DNA of 64,000 bases from Rhinopithecus roxellana (lineage: Eukaryota > Chordata > Mammalia > Primates > Cercopithecidae): NCBI RefSeq assembly GCF_007565055.1, contig NC_044553.1, positions 46,055,420-46,119,419 of the forward strand, written 5' to 3'. Shown here piece by piece: positions 1 to 11,800 of the stretch. Position 1 is the stretch's first letter, and each line of letters starts with the position of its first letter. Made by a program: the position numbers and the translations under genes. A model generated the notes under the pieces. That model did not search any database. It saw only the letters and a list, made by a program, of their open reading frames with translations, and had not been told where the DNA came from.

Positions 1-211
1 CCTGCCTAACACGGTGAAACCCCGTCTCTACTAACAAATACAAAAAAACCCGCCGGGTGAGGTGGCGGGCGCCTGTAGTCCCAGCTACTCGGGAGGCTGA
101 GGCAGGAGAATGGCGTAAACCTGGGAGGCGGAGTTTGCAGTGAGCTGAGATCGCGCCACTGCACCCCAGCCTGGGTGACGGAGCGAGACTCTGTCTCAAA
201 AAAAAAAAAAA
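1..211 (+). repeat. Alu (AluY-like), 5' end cut by window edge
   Basis: Sense Alu from the middle of the left arm to the A tail (about 198-211); carries gcaggagaatggcgtaaacc, typical of AluY. Confidence 0.9.
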
Positions 212-824
212 ACTCACAGACAATAAAAATAATTTAGAATGAAATGATCAAACCTGAAAGATATCTCTTGGTTTTTACTGAATAATAAATCTACTAGATG
301 ACTAAATGTAACTATTGACTGTCATGTATGCTTACAGAGGGCTTCAGACCATTCTGTTTTATAGGGGTCTTTTAAAAAACTTATTTTACTTGTTGATTAA
401 AACAAAATTGTGGCATTATTACGTTTGATAACATAAACACCTAGAGGACCTTTTTCAACATTTGGGGGAATTGTTGGAAGAATCGCTGATTTAAAGGATT
501 TCCTTAATTGAACACAAAATAATTGCTGAAGAATTTTTAACAATGTTACTTTCTTCTATCATTGATACAGTAATTACTTTGAGTGTCCATCCTGCAGTAT
601 TTATTTTTTCTCCTAGTCTGTAAATATACCCTGGAGTGTGCTCGTGACTGTCAGTTAAAGTATTTGCAGTCATTGACTGTAATATCTATGTCACTTCATT
701 TGACAACGCATTTGAAAAATTAATTTAGACTAATGTGTTGTTGCAGCTGAATTAATTTTAATGGATTTTCTGGGGGTTTTAGTTTAAATATCACTATAAT
801 GCATCTATTTACTTTTAAACTTTT
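212..824. other. Intron 1, no feature recognised
   Basis: AT-rich intronic sequence without a recognisable repeat or gene. Confidence 0.5.
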
Positions 825-1061
825 TATTGTGATATGTGACACATAGAAAAATACACAAAATAGATGTCCAGTTTAATAAATTACTATAAAGGAAACGTCA
901 GTGGAACTACCATTGCAGGTCAAGAAGGTCAAAGAATAGAGCATTGTCAGCACGTCAGAATCCCCTTAAAAGCCCCTTTCCAACTATGACTCCTTCCATT
1001 ACCTCTAGGGATAACCATAATCTTGATTTTTTTATAGCATCCGTTTCTTTACTTACTAATT

Positions 1062-1354
1062 TATATTTTATTGAGATGGAGTTTCACTCTTGTCACCCAG
1101 GCTGGAGTGCAATGGCACAATCTTGGCTCACTGCAACCTCCACCTCCTGGGTCCAAGTGACTCTCCTGCCTCAGCCTCCCAAGTAGCTGGAATTATAAGC
1201 ATGCGCCACCATGCCAGCTAATTTTTGTAGTTTTAGTAGAGAGAGGGTTTCACCATGTTGGCTGGGCTGGTCTCGAACTCCCAACTTCAAGTGATCTACC
1301 TGCCTCAGCCTCCCAAAGTGCTGGGACTACAGGCGTGAGCTACTATACCCAGCC
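1062..1354 (-). repeat. Alu, antisense
   Basis: Full-length AluS-like element in the old L1. Confidence 0.9.
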
Positions 1355-1375
1355 CATTTCTTTCCTTTTCTTTAT

Positions 1376-1509
1376 TTTTTATTCCATTGCCCAGGCCAGA
1401 GGTTTCACCGTGTTGGCCAGGCTGGCCTCGAACTACTGACCTCAAGTGATCTGCCCACCTTCGCCTCTGAAAGCGTTGGGATTAGAGGCGTGAGCTACTG
1501 TGCCCAGCC
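1376..1509 (-). repeat. Alu fragment, antisense (left monomer plus part)
   Basis: Only the A-rich linker side and left arm are present (ttgcccaggccagaggtttcacc joins two Alu regions), an internally deleted copy. The flank catttcttt is repeated on both sides. Confidence 0.8.
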
Positions 1510-1668
1510 CATTTCTTTACTTCTTAATAGTTTTATCTCCTATGTGTGCAGCTCTAAACAATATAAATTTTGCCTGTTTTTAAGCTTTGCATTACTTTTA
1601 ATATCAAAAACCACAATTACTTTTGTATCAATCTAATAAATAGACTAATACAGTAAAGACTGGTTATA

Positions 1669-1969
1669 GGCCAGGCATGGTGGCTCATGCCTCTAATCCC
1701 AGCACTTTGGGAGGCTGAGGCGGGTGGATCATGAGGTCAGGAGATCGAGACCATCCTGGCTAACACGTAGAGCCCCGTCTCTACTAAAAATACAAAAAAC
1801 TTAGCCGGGCGTGGTGGTGGGCGCCTGTATTCCCAGCTACTCAGGAGGCTGAGGCAGGAGAATGGCATGAACCTGAGAGGCGGAGCTTGCAGTGAGCCAA
1901 GATTGCGCCACTGCACTCCAGCCTGGGCAACAGAGAGAGACTCTATCTCAAAAAAAAAAAAAAAAAAAA
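1669..1969 (+). repeat. Alu with target-site duplication
   Basis: Full-length sense Alu flanked by aagactgg(t/c)tata on both sides. Confidence 0.92.
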
Positions 1970-2121
1970 GACTGGCTATAAAGATTCTAATATATGTGAA
2001 TGTTAATGTATAAGTATAGTTGATCCATAATATAGACATAAGTATTTGTGTTTCTGACTGCAAGAAACACTTTAGTCACCTAAAACATTTAATTTTATAG
2101 AAATAATATTTTGTTTTTCAG

Positions 2122-2179
2122 GTGAAACTTCCACCGATGATGGAAATCATAACTGCCGAGCAGCTGATGGAATATTTAG
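2122..2179 (+). CDS. MINDY2: MINDY2 coding exon 2
   Basis: This 58-nt exon encodes VKLPPMMEIITAEQLMEYLG, with the last Gly codon split after its first base. The acceptor is a T-rich tract ending in tttttcag; the donor is gttagt. It belongs to the MINDY catalytic fold downstream of the nucleophilic Cys. Phase 0 at its start is inferred from the family protein. Intron 1 continues past the left edge of the window; intron 2 is about 13.8 kb. Confidence 0.95.
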
Positions 2180-5100
2180 GTTAGTATTGAAAAGTGGATT
2201 TTATATCTCTTTCAAAACAAACGTTTTCAAAGCTGTTTTATTACCCAGTCTCACCTTTCTGAAGTGCTATTATATAATCTATTTTAAAATTACAGTTTTG
2301 AATCTGCTAATTAAAAATTTTTATCAGTATGTTACTGTTCTTAGATGGTATAGTCTTCTTTCTGACCAGCATTAAAATTCTGTAATACACATAAGGAATT
2401 TAGGTAACATCTAGAAAACAAGATACATCTTAATACCAATAAATTGTAGAATGGGCGATGGCACAGAATCGCTGACATTGCATGTAGAAAGTGTTCAAAA
2501 ATATTCGGTAGACTTGAATTAAAGACAAAGGAGGTGATTTAGAGCAGTGCTACTGAAAGTGTGATTCATGGACCTATGCCAGTCTATGAAATGTTAGTTA
2601 TCGGTCTGCAGTGAGATAGAATCTTCTCCTAGGATGTAAAATATTTACATTAGTAAGCACATTGTTCATTTCAACTGAAATTTTTTATAGGAAAATTTTC
2701 TTGTTGAAGGAAGTAATGTATTGAATTGCATTCTTCTCTAAGCTGCTTATTTCAAAACAGACCAGTAATACAGTTTGTAGACTGGCTACATTGAGTTGAA
2801 CTTGTTTAGAGAGCAGGCAGTTGTACATCACATTGTGGCCTTTTATAATCTGGCAAATAAGAATTTATGTATTTATACTATTACCAAATAGGAAATCTTA
2901 ATCCATATTCTTACAGTTTTTCCAGTAATTAAATTTTTATTAAGGCCAGGTATGGCGGCTTACACCTGTAATCCCAGCACTTTGGGAGGCCAAGGCGGGT
3001 GGATCACTTGAGGTCAATAGTTCGAGACCAGACTGGCCAACATGGTGAAACCCTGTGTCTACTAAAATTACAAAAATTAGCTGGGTGTGGTGTCATGCAC
3101 CTCTAAGTCCTAACTATTCGGGAGGGTGAGGTGGGAGAATTGCTTAAACTCAAGAGGTGGAGGTTGCAGTGAGCTGAGATCATGCCACTGCACTCCAGCC
3201 AGGGTGATGGAGTGAGACGCCATCTCAAAAACAAAAACAAGTTTTATTTTTTAAAAATCTTGTCACCTGGGGCCGGGCACGGTAGCTCACGCCTGTAATC
3301 CCAGAACTTTGGGAGGCCAAAGTGGGCAGATCATGAAGTCAGGAGATTGAGACCATCCTGGCTAACACAGTGAAACCCCGTCTTTACTAAAAAATACAAA
3401 AAATTAGCCAGGCGTGGTGGGGGGCACCTGATGTCTCAGCTACTTGGGAGGCTGAGGCAGGAGAATGGGGTGAACCCGGGAGGCGTAGCTTGCAGTGAGC
3501 CGAGATTGCACCACTGCACTCCAGCCTGGGCGACAGAGCGAGACTCCTCTCAAAAAAAAAAAAGAAACATCTTGTCAGCTGGTTAATTTGTCCCTACCCT
3601 TCCAGACAAGTAGTTAACTCATTTTTTTTGTGAGATACAGACTTAGTGATATAACTGAGACTGCAAATTTTAGAAGACTCTTTTTTAATTTTTTTCTTTT
3701 GAGACAGAGTCTTACTCTGTCGCCCAGGCTGGAGTGCAGTGGCGTGATCATGACTTGCTGCAATCTTGACCTCCCTAGGCTCAGGTGATCCTCCCACCTC
3801 AGCCTCCCTAGTAACTGGGACTACACGCACATGCTGCCACACCCAGCTAATTTTTGGATTTTGGGGTTTTTTTTTTTTTTTTGAGACAGAGTTTCACTCT
3901 TGTTGCCCAGGCTGGAGTGCAATGGCATGATCTCGGCTCACCACAGCCTCCACCTCCTGGGTTCAAGTGATTCTCCTGCCTCAGCCTCCCGAGTAGCTGG
4001 GATTACAGGCATGTGCCACCATACCCGGCTAATTTTGTGTTTTTAGTAGAGACAGGGTTTCTCCATGTTGATCAGGCTGGTCTTGAACTCCTGACCTCAG
4101 GTGATCCGCCCACCTCGGCCTCCCAAAGTGCTGGGATTGCAGGCGTGAGCCACCGTGCCTGGTCAAGTTTTATTTTTGTAGAGATCAGATTTCACTGTGT
4201 TGCCCAGGCTTGTCTTGAACTCCTGGGCTTAAGTGATCCTCCCTCCTTGGCCTCTCAAAGTGCTGGGATTACAGGCATGAGCCACTGCACCCAGCAGGAA
4301 GTCCCTTTTTAGAAAATATAATTCGTATCATTTAATCCCCATTCACTGGCTAGGGACCTCATAGTTAAGGGTAGATTACTCTGAATATCTAGATGTCTGC
4401 AAATTGACTTAAAAAGAAAATCCCTCTTTTAGGCTAGCTTAGTGATTCTTTTAATTTTTATTATTATTTTAAGTTTTTATTTTTTTCCCAAAGTTAGTGA
4501 TTCCTAAGTTATATTTTATGGGGAAGGCTGAAATATACTGGGTGATTTTGAGGAATAGCCAATATGACTGCCAAGGAGTACACAAAGGGGAGTTGTAGGA
4601 GATGAGATCAGAGAGTTGATGCAGTCAGATCATATGGGGCCCTAAGGATGTAACAGCAATTTTGGTTTTTGCCATAAGTAAGCTGGGAAGCTGTTGGAGG
4701 ATTTTGAACAGAGGACTGACATGATCTAACTTTGGACTTAATAAAAATTCTCTAGCAGTTATGTTGACAATAGACCTTGGGGGGGTAAGGACAAGCGGGA
4801 AAACCGTTTAGGAAGTTATTACAACTAGCAACAGATGGTGGCTTTAACCAAGGTAAAATAAGTGAAATTTGTAAGAAGCGGTTAGATTCTGGATAGAGAG
4901 TTGACAGAATTTGCTGATAAGTTGGATATAGAATGAAAGTGGAGTCAAGGGTTATCTCATCGTTTTTGGTTTGAACAAGTAGAAGGATGGAAATAGGAAA
5001 ACTGAAATAGGAAAAAATGGAAAGGGCAAGGTTTTTAGGGAGAAATTACAGGATTTTTGTTTTTAGATGTTTATTTACGTCAAAACAGAGCGATCAGGCC

Positions 5101-5811
5101 AGGCACAGGGGCTCGCGCCTGTAATCCCAGCACTTTGGGAGACTGAGGCAGGCGGATCACGAGGTCAGGAGATTGAGACCATCCTGGCTAACACGAAGAA
5201 ACCCCGTCTCCACTAAAAAAATACAAAAAATTAGCCGGGTGTGGTGGCGGGCGCCTGTAGTCCCAACTACTGAGGAGGCTGAGGCAGGAGAATGGCGTGA
5301 ACCCAGGCAGCGGAGGTTGCAGTGAGCAGAGATTGCGCCAGTGCACTCCAGCCTGAGTGACAGAATGAGACTCCGTCTCAAAAAAAAATGGAGCCATCAG
5401 GAAAGCAATTATTGAGATATATATATATATATCTTGAGTTCAGAGGAGAGGTCTGGATCAGCACTATACAATTAAAATTTCTGTAATGATAGAAATGTTC
5501 TGTATTTGTACTGTCCAGTTTAGTAGCCACTAGCTGCATGTGGCCCTCAGGCTCTTAAAATGTAGCTCCTGTCTTGACCCCAGGAGTTTGAGGCCAGCCT
5601 GGGCAACATGGTGAGACCCCATCTCCACTTAAAAATTCAAAAATTAGCCAGACGTGATGGTGTGCACCTGTAGTCCCAGCTACTTGGGAAGCTGAGGTGG
5701 GAGGATTGCTTGAGCCCGGGATTCAGAGGCTGCAGTGAGCCAAGATCACAACACTGCACTCTACCCTGGGCAACAGGGCAAGACCTTATCTCAAAATTGT
5801 GTGTGTGTGTA

Positions 5812-5859
<48 letters not shown>

Positions 5860-8800
5860 GTGACCAAGGAACTGAATTTTTAATTTTATATAATGTAAAT
5901 TAAATTTAATAGCCACATATTGCTACTGGCTACTGTATTAGACAGTACAAGTCTAGCCTGTAAATATGTATTTACAGACAACATATATAAACAGTAGTTA
6001 GATTGGGTGAAATCATTAAGGGAAGGAATGTAGTAGATAGAAGAGAAAAGGTCAGTAGACTGAGTCCAAGATATGCCAGTGATTAGAAGATGGGGAAGGA
6101 GAAAGAGCCAGCATGCTCAGCCAGGTAGAAGAAAAATAGGAGGCTGTGATTTCCTAGAATCCTAATGAAGAAATGTTTCAAGGAAGAGTGAGAGATGAGC
6201 TGAATCAAATGCTGCTAATAGCTCAAGCAGGAGGAAGACTAAACATTGACTATTTAGCCATAAGAAGGTCATTGGTAACCTTGATGAGAGTATGGGATGA
6301 AAACCTGACTGGAAACAAGAGAAAACTGGAAACCCTCACACCTAGCCAGTAGAAATGTAAAATAATACAGCCACTTTGAAAAGCAGTTTGGCAATTCTTT
6401 AAAAAGTTAAAGAGAATTACCGTATGACCATGAAACATCATTCCAAGTATTTACCCAACAGAAGTGAAAACATATGTCCATACAACTTGTATAAAAATAT
6501 TCGGGCTAGGTACTGTGGCTTACGCCTGTAATCCCAGCATTTTGGGAGACCAAGGCGGGTAGATCACAATGTCAAGAGTTTGAGACCAGCCTGGCCAATG
6601 TGGTAAAACCCCATCTCTACTAAGAACATAAAAATTAGCCAGGCGTGGTGGCACGTGCCTGTAATTCCAGCTACTCAGGAGGCCGAGGCAGAAGAATCGC
6701 TTGAACCCAGGAGGTGGACGTTGCAGTGATCTGAGATCGTGCCATTGCAGTCCAGCCTGGGCAACAGAGCAAGACTCTGTCTCAGGGAAAAAAAATATAT
6801 ATGTATATATATGTTTAAAGCAGCATTATTCATAGTGGTCAAAAAATGGAAACAACCGAAATGTCTATCACCTGATGAGCAGATAAACAAATGTAAATTT
6901 GTACAATGGAATATTATTCAGCCATAAAAAGGTATGAAATATGAATACATGCTATAACATGGATGAAACCTAAAACATTTAAGTGAAAGAGGCAAAGTCA
7001 CAAAAGAGCGTATGATTCCATTTATATGAAACATTAGCCAGGCTGGTGGTGCATGCCTATGGTCCCAGCTACTTGGGAGTCTGAGAGGCTGAGGTGGGAT
7101 GATCACTTGAACCCAAGAGTTTGAGACTGCAATGAGCTATGACCATACCACTGCATTCCAGCCTGGGTGAGAGAGCAAGAACCTTATCTCTAAAAAATGA
7201 AAATTAAAAAAAACTCGAATAGGCAAATTTATAGAGACAGAAAGTAGGTTAGTGGTTGCTTAGGGTTGGGGAAGAGATGGGGTGAAATGGGGGTTGACTG
7301 CTAATGGGTACAGGGTTTCTTTTACGGAGGACCAAAATGGAACTGCACGGTGGCTCACACCTGTAATCCCAGCACTTTGGGTGGTTGAGGTGGGTGGTTC
7401 ACTTGAGCTCAGGAGTTCAACACCAGCCTGGGCAACATGGCGAAACCCCGCCTCTACTAAAAATACAAAGAATTAGCCGGGTGTGGTGGCGCATGCCTGT
7501 AGTCCCAGCTACTTGTGAGGCTGAGACAGAAGAATCGCTTGAACCCAGCAGTCAGAGGTGTCAGTGAGCAGAGATAACACCACTGCACTCCAGCCTGGGC
7601 GACAGTGAGACTCTGTCTCAATCAATCAGTCAATGAATAATAAAATTAGATCATGATGATAGTTTCATAATCCTGTGAATATACTACAAAAAATAATTGA
7701 ATTGTACATTTTAAGTGGGTAGGTTGTATGGGATATAGATTATACCTCAAAGCCATTTTATAAAAGAGAAAACTAGAGAAAAGGAGCTGCAGAAAGTACT
7801 TTATACAAATAGAAAAATTAGCCTTAGATAGTTCATCCATGGTAATAGGAGGAAAGACAGAACGTATTACAAATAGGTGCAGGTAAGTGGTTGGATGTGG
7901 TTGTAGCTAGTCTCTTGAGTGCTTCTATTTTCTCAATGAAATAGGAAACAAAGTCATCAGTTGGGAGTGAGGATGAGGGAGGAGTTGTTGAAAGTAAGAG
8001 GGAAGGTGTAAAATAAATGCCTAGAGAAATGGGAGAGTGAATGGATTAGAGAGCTGTGGTATGATTTTGAGGTGTTACCTTTGAGGTTAGTGAAACCAGC
8101 CAGGATGGTGTTATGTTTTCTCAGTGACGTTCAGCTGCACGAGTCCAGGTCTGAATAATGAGAGGCCAGGATTTAACCAGAGCTGAATTTTTGCCTGATG
8201 AGTGTGTTGACGAAATAATCTAGGGTATGTTGCTCTATATGTTGCCAGTGGTGGGGCCAGGATTGTGCGGTGGGGGAGGAGGGGAGTAATCTAAGGTATG
8301 AAGGTGTGTATAGAGAGTGATTATAATCATGGGCCATAGAATTTAAGCTGCATAAAGAGGAAATGATGTAAGTGTGTTGAAGGAAAATGTAATGAGATTA
8401 ATGGATTGTAAGTCTTGATTCCTGATAGAGCTGAGGAATTTTTGGTAATAATGAAACTGTATTACCATGGGAAATGAGTTTCTGAGATAAAGTAGAATAA
8501 AAGGTTGTTTTTCTGGGTGTGTGTGTGTGTGTGTTTTAAGAATAAAATATTTTCGTTGGAGAAGAGGTCAAGGAACAGAGAGGCAGGGTATTGGAAGAGA
8601 CATCCCCATGCTTATTGAAATTACCAAAAATTATGGGATTTGTGTTGGAGAAAGGAGCTAAGAATAAAGGGTATTGGCCTGAAGGTCAGTAGGTAACTGC
8701 AACAAGGTGGGTAGATAATGGGTAGAATTATCTAAGTTTTAAAACTGAGGAGTTTAGGGAGGAAGTGGGGAGAGAATAACCTCAAAGGTAACACCCCCAA

Positions 8801-11800
8801 AATCATACCGCAGCTCTCTAATCCATTCACTCTCCCATTTCTCTAGGCAATTATTTTATACCTTCCCTCTTACTTTCAACAAGTGGGTTCCTATTCCACT
8901 TTGAGGCTCACTGGTAAAAGAAGTATGAGAGAGAACAGAACTATCACTTAAGAGAACTGCATTGTCATCAAGACAGAGCCAGATACTCAGATAGTAAGGT
9001 GAAGGGAACATTCAGAGAAGTTGAATGCCTAGGGAATTTGCTAATGGCAGACTATGAGTTCCAGAGAACACTGAAATTTGACATAAGAATTTAGAAGTCA
9101 TCAGTATAAAAATGGTATTTAAATCTGGGGAAGTTGATAAGATAATAGAGAAAAGAAGAGGGTCCAGGATTCTCCCTTGAAGTTTCCCAGCGTGTAGAGA
9201 TTAGGTGGAGCAGTGTTTCAACTTTCTTTTCATTATTGCCATTCTGAGGAGCCTTTATAGACACTTTTGTCCTAATGGCTCACTTCAGGACATTTTCATG
9301 CTGTAGATATATTGTATGTGTTTTTTTGTTTTTTTCTTTTTGTTTTGTTTTTCTTGATACAGAGTCTCACTCTGTTGCCCGGGCTGGAGTGCAGTGGCCA
9401 GATCTCAGCTCATTGCAAGCTCCACCTCCCGGTTCATGCCATTCTCCTGCCTCAGCCTCTCGAGTAGTTGTGACTACAGGCATCTGCCAACAGGCCCAGC
9501 TAATTTTTTGTATTTTTAGTAGAGACGGGGTTTCACCATGTTAGCCAGGATGGTCTCCATCTCCTGACCTCGTGATCTGCCCACCTCGGCCTCCCAAAGT
9601 GCTGGCATTACAGGCTTGAGCCATTTTGTGTGGGTCTATTGTATGGGTTTTTTTTGTACTGTGGCCCTTTGAAGGCTATAAACCATATACTATCTAAGTT
9701 TTTTTTTTTTTTTTCCACCCTCCTTCCTGCACCAAGAACCAGTTTTTGCTCCTTTAGGTGCAACATCACCTCTGCTCAAATGAATGAAGTAGAGGACAGA
9801 GAAATAGTGAAGAAGTAGCTGGTAGTAAGATAGGAGAAAAGCCAGGAGAGAGTGGTAGAATGAAGCCCACAGAAGGTGAAGATTGTTAGAAGAAAAGAGA
9901 AAGGGTATTGAATACTGGAGAATACTCCCATTATGACTTGGCAGTGTGAAGGTTATTGTGATCTTCATCAAACCGTGTCACTGCAGTGATGAGATGGAAA
10001 TGGAGTGGTGAGTTGAAGAGTGTCTGGGAGGTAAGGAAGTGGAGCCTCAAGGGCAGAAAACTTTTGAGAAGTTTGGGTACAAATGGGTATGGGAAGTGGG
10101 TAAGGAGTAGAAAAGGCTTAAAGGAGAACATGTGACTTGTATTGCGCTTTGAAGGATAGTTAGAATCTATGCTGTTGTAAAGAATAGGAAAGGTTGAGGG
10201 CTAGGTGGAAACTATCTTAAGCTCAAGCTAGAGGTGGAAATATGTAAGGCATATTGAAGGAACAGTGTATGAGTCTAATTTGACTATACTTGGTAAATCT
10301 GCATGTTATATAGTTAGAGAAATAGAGATTGGACTAAGTAGATTGTGGCAAGAGAGTCTTTTGAGCCAGGCAGGAAGTTTGAATTTACTGTAATAGGATG
10401 CTTAATCTATTTTAGTTTCCTAAATGGGATAATAAAAAGTTAAATGTAGTTTTATTTTGTTTTGTTTTTTGAAACTGGTTCTCTGTTGCCCAAACTGGAG
10501 TGCAGTGGCATGATCTTGCTCACTGCAACCTCTGCCTCCCAGGTTCAAGCAATTCTCCTGCCTCAGCCTCACGAGTAGCTGGGATTACGGGTGCCCGCCA
10601 GCATGCCTGGCTAATTTTTGTATTTTTAGTAGAGATGGGGTTTCCCGGTGTTGGCTGGGGTCATCTTGAATTCCTGGCTTCAAGTGATCCACCTGCCTTG
10701 GCCTCCCAAAGTGCTGGGATTATAGGCATTAGCCACCGCACCTGGCCATTTTATATAACTATATATAATTTAAGTAATGAGTTACATATATTTCTGGCCC
10801 TGTTTCCTATCCAGCTCTTCCATATCCATCCACTCTCCACCGTACTTTCCTTGTTCTCAGATGGAATTGTATAAGGCAGATTGAGTCAAATTGGACTAAT
10901 TTATTATTCTTTGTTAGGTCATTACCATATATCACCCAAACCTGCACTGAAGAATATAGTAGCCGGTAGGTACATGCGGCTATCGAGTACTTGAAATGTG
11001 GCCAGTATGAATTGAGATGTTCTGTAAATGTAAAATATACACCGAATTTCAAAGACTTGGTTAAAAAAGAGTATCAGTAATTTTAAAATATTGATTGTTG
11101 AAATTTTCATATACTAGGTTAAATAAAATATGTTACTAAGATTAATTTTGGCCAGGTGTGATGGTTCATGCCTTTCATCCCAGCACTTCAGGAGACTGAG
11201 GCAGGTAGATCACTTGAGCTCAGGAGTTCAAGACCAGCCTGGGCAACATGGCAAAACCCTGTCTTTACAAAGAATTTAAAAATTAGCCATGTGTAATAAT
11301 GCTTACCTGTAGTCCCTGCTACTCAGGAGGTTGAGGCAGGAGGATCACTTGAGCCTGGAAGTTCAAGGCTGCAGTGAGCCATGTTTGTGCCACTGTACTC
11401 CAGCCTGGGTGACAAAGTGAGACCCTATCTCAGAAAAAAAAAAAAAAAAAAAAAACACTAATTTTACCTATTTATTTTGACCTTTATTAATGTGGCTACT
11501 AGAAAATTTAAAATTACATTTGAGCTCAAATTTGTGGCTTGCATTATATTTCGATTGGACAGTGTTAAACTGTGCTGCCACTCCATAGCTCTTACCTTCA
11601 TTTTGGCTCTACTTTCTGTGCTATCACAAGTTGATGCCATTTACCTAACCTCTTCCCTGCTCATTATCACTAGCACTCTGCTTGACTTTGTCTGCGTACC
11701 TTCTGAGACAAAATGAGCTCTTTTGCTGTGAGTTCTGCAAATGAAGAAATACAGTTGTGGTGGCAGAGAACCGATGAGCAGAGCCATAAGTGCAGAAGTA

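Larger units (their letters stand above)
825..1610 (-). mobile_element. Old L1 (L1M-type) 3' fragment, interrupted by Alus
   Basis: 825-1060 and 1511-1610 match the complement of mammalian L1M 3' sequence (tttattgtgatatgtgaca, then aaccataatcttga and tgtgcagctctaaacaata). The two Alus below split it. Confidence 0.55.
5455..5960. mobile_element. hAT-type nonautonomous DNA transposon (MER3/MER33-like), split by an Alu
   Basis: 5455-5572 (tgtactgtccagtttagtag) and 5857-5960 (gctactgtattagacagtac) form complementary ends: tactgtccag on one side, ttagacagta on the other. A truncated Alu and a GT repeat sit between. Confidence 0.55.
6310..7760 (+). mobile_element. Old L1 (L1M-type) 3' end, split by three Alus
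   Basis: Pieces 6310-6503, 6798-7026, 7214-7337 and 7621-7760 run through the end of ORF2 (agcagcattattcatagtgg, atggaatattattcagccat) into the 3' UTR (ttgtacattttaagtgggta). Not coding. Confidence 0.75.
7760..9230. repeat. Ancient A/G-rich repeat, long fragment with internal inverted duplication
   Basis: Carries gatttaaccagagctgaatt, gatgagtgtgttgacgaaat and ggtcaaggaacagagaggca, consistent with one long copy of the family at 4570-5070. Two inverted arms (7985-8089 and 8777-8882) are unusual; see findings. Confidence 0.5.

Noticed and set aside
1..2121. MINDY2 promoter or first exon
   Set aside because: No CpG-rich region and no coding match to the N-terminal half; the upstream exon lies outside the window.
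2122..2179. MINDY1 (FAM63A) instead of MINDY2
   Set aside because: The tail with the alanine run and Lys/Glu-rich stretch ending CVIL fits MINDY2; MINDY1 ends in a Gln-rich tail with CILL.
5798..5857. CRISPR-like or functional tandem array
   Set aside because: Simple GT microsatellite; the organism is a primate and no spacer-repeat structure exists anywhere in the window.
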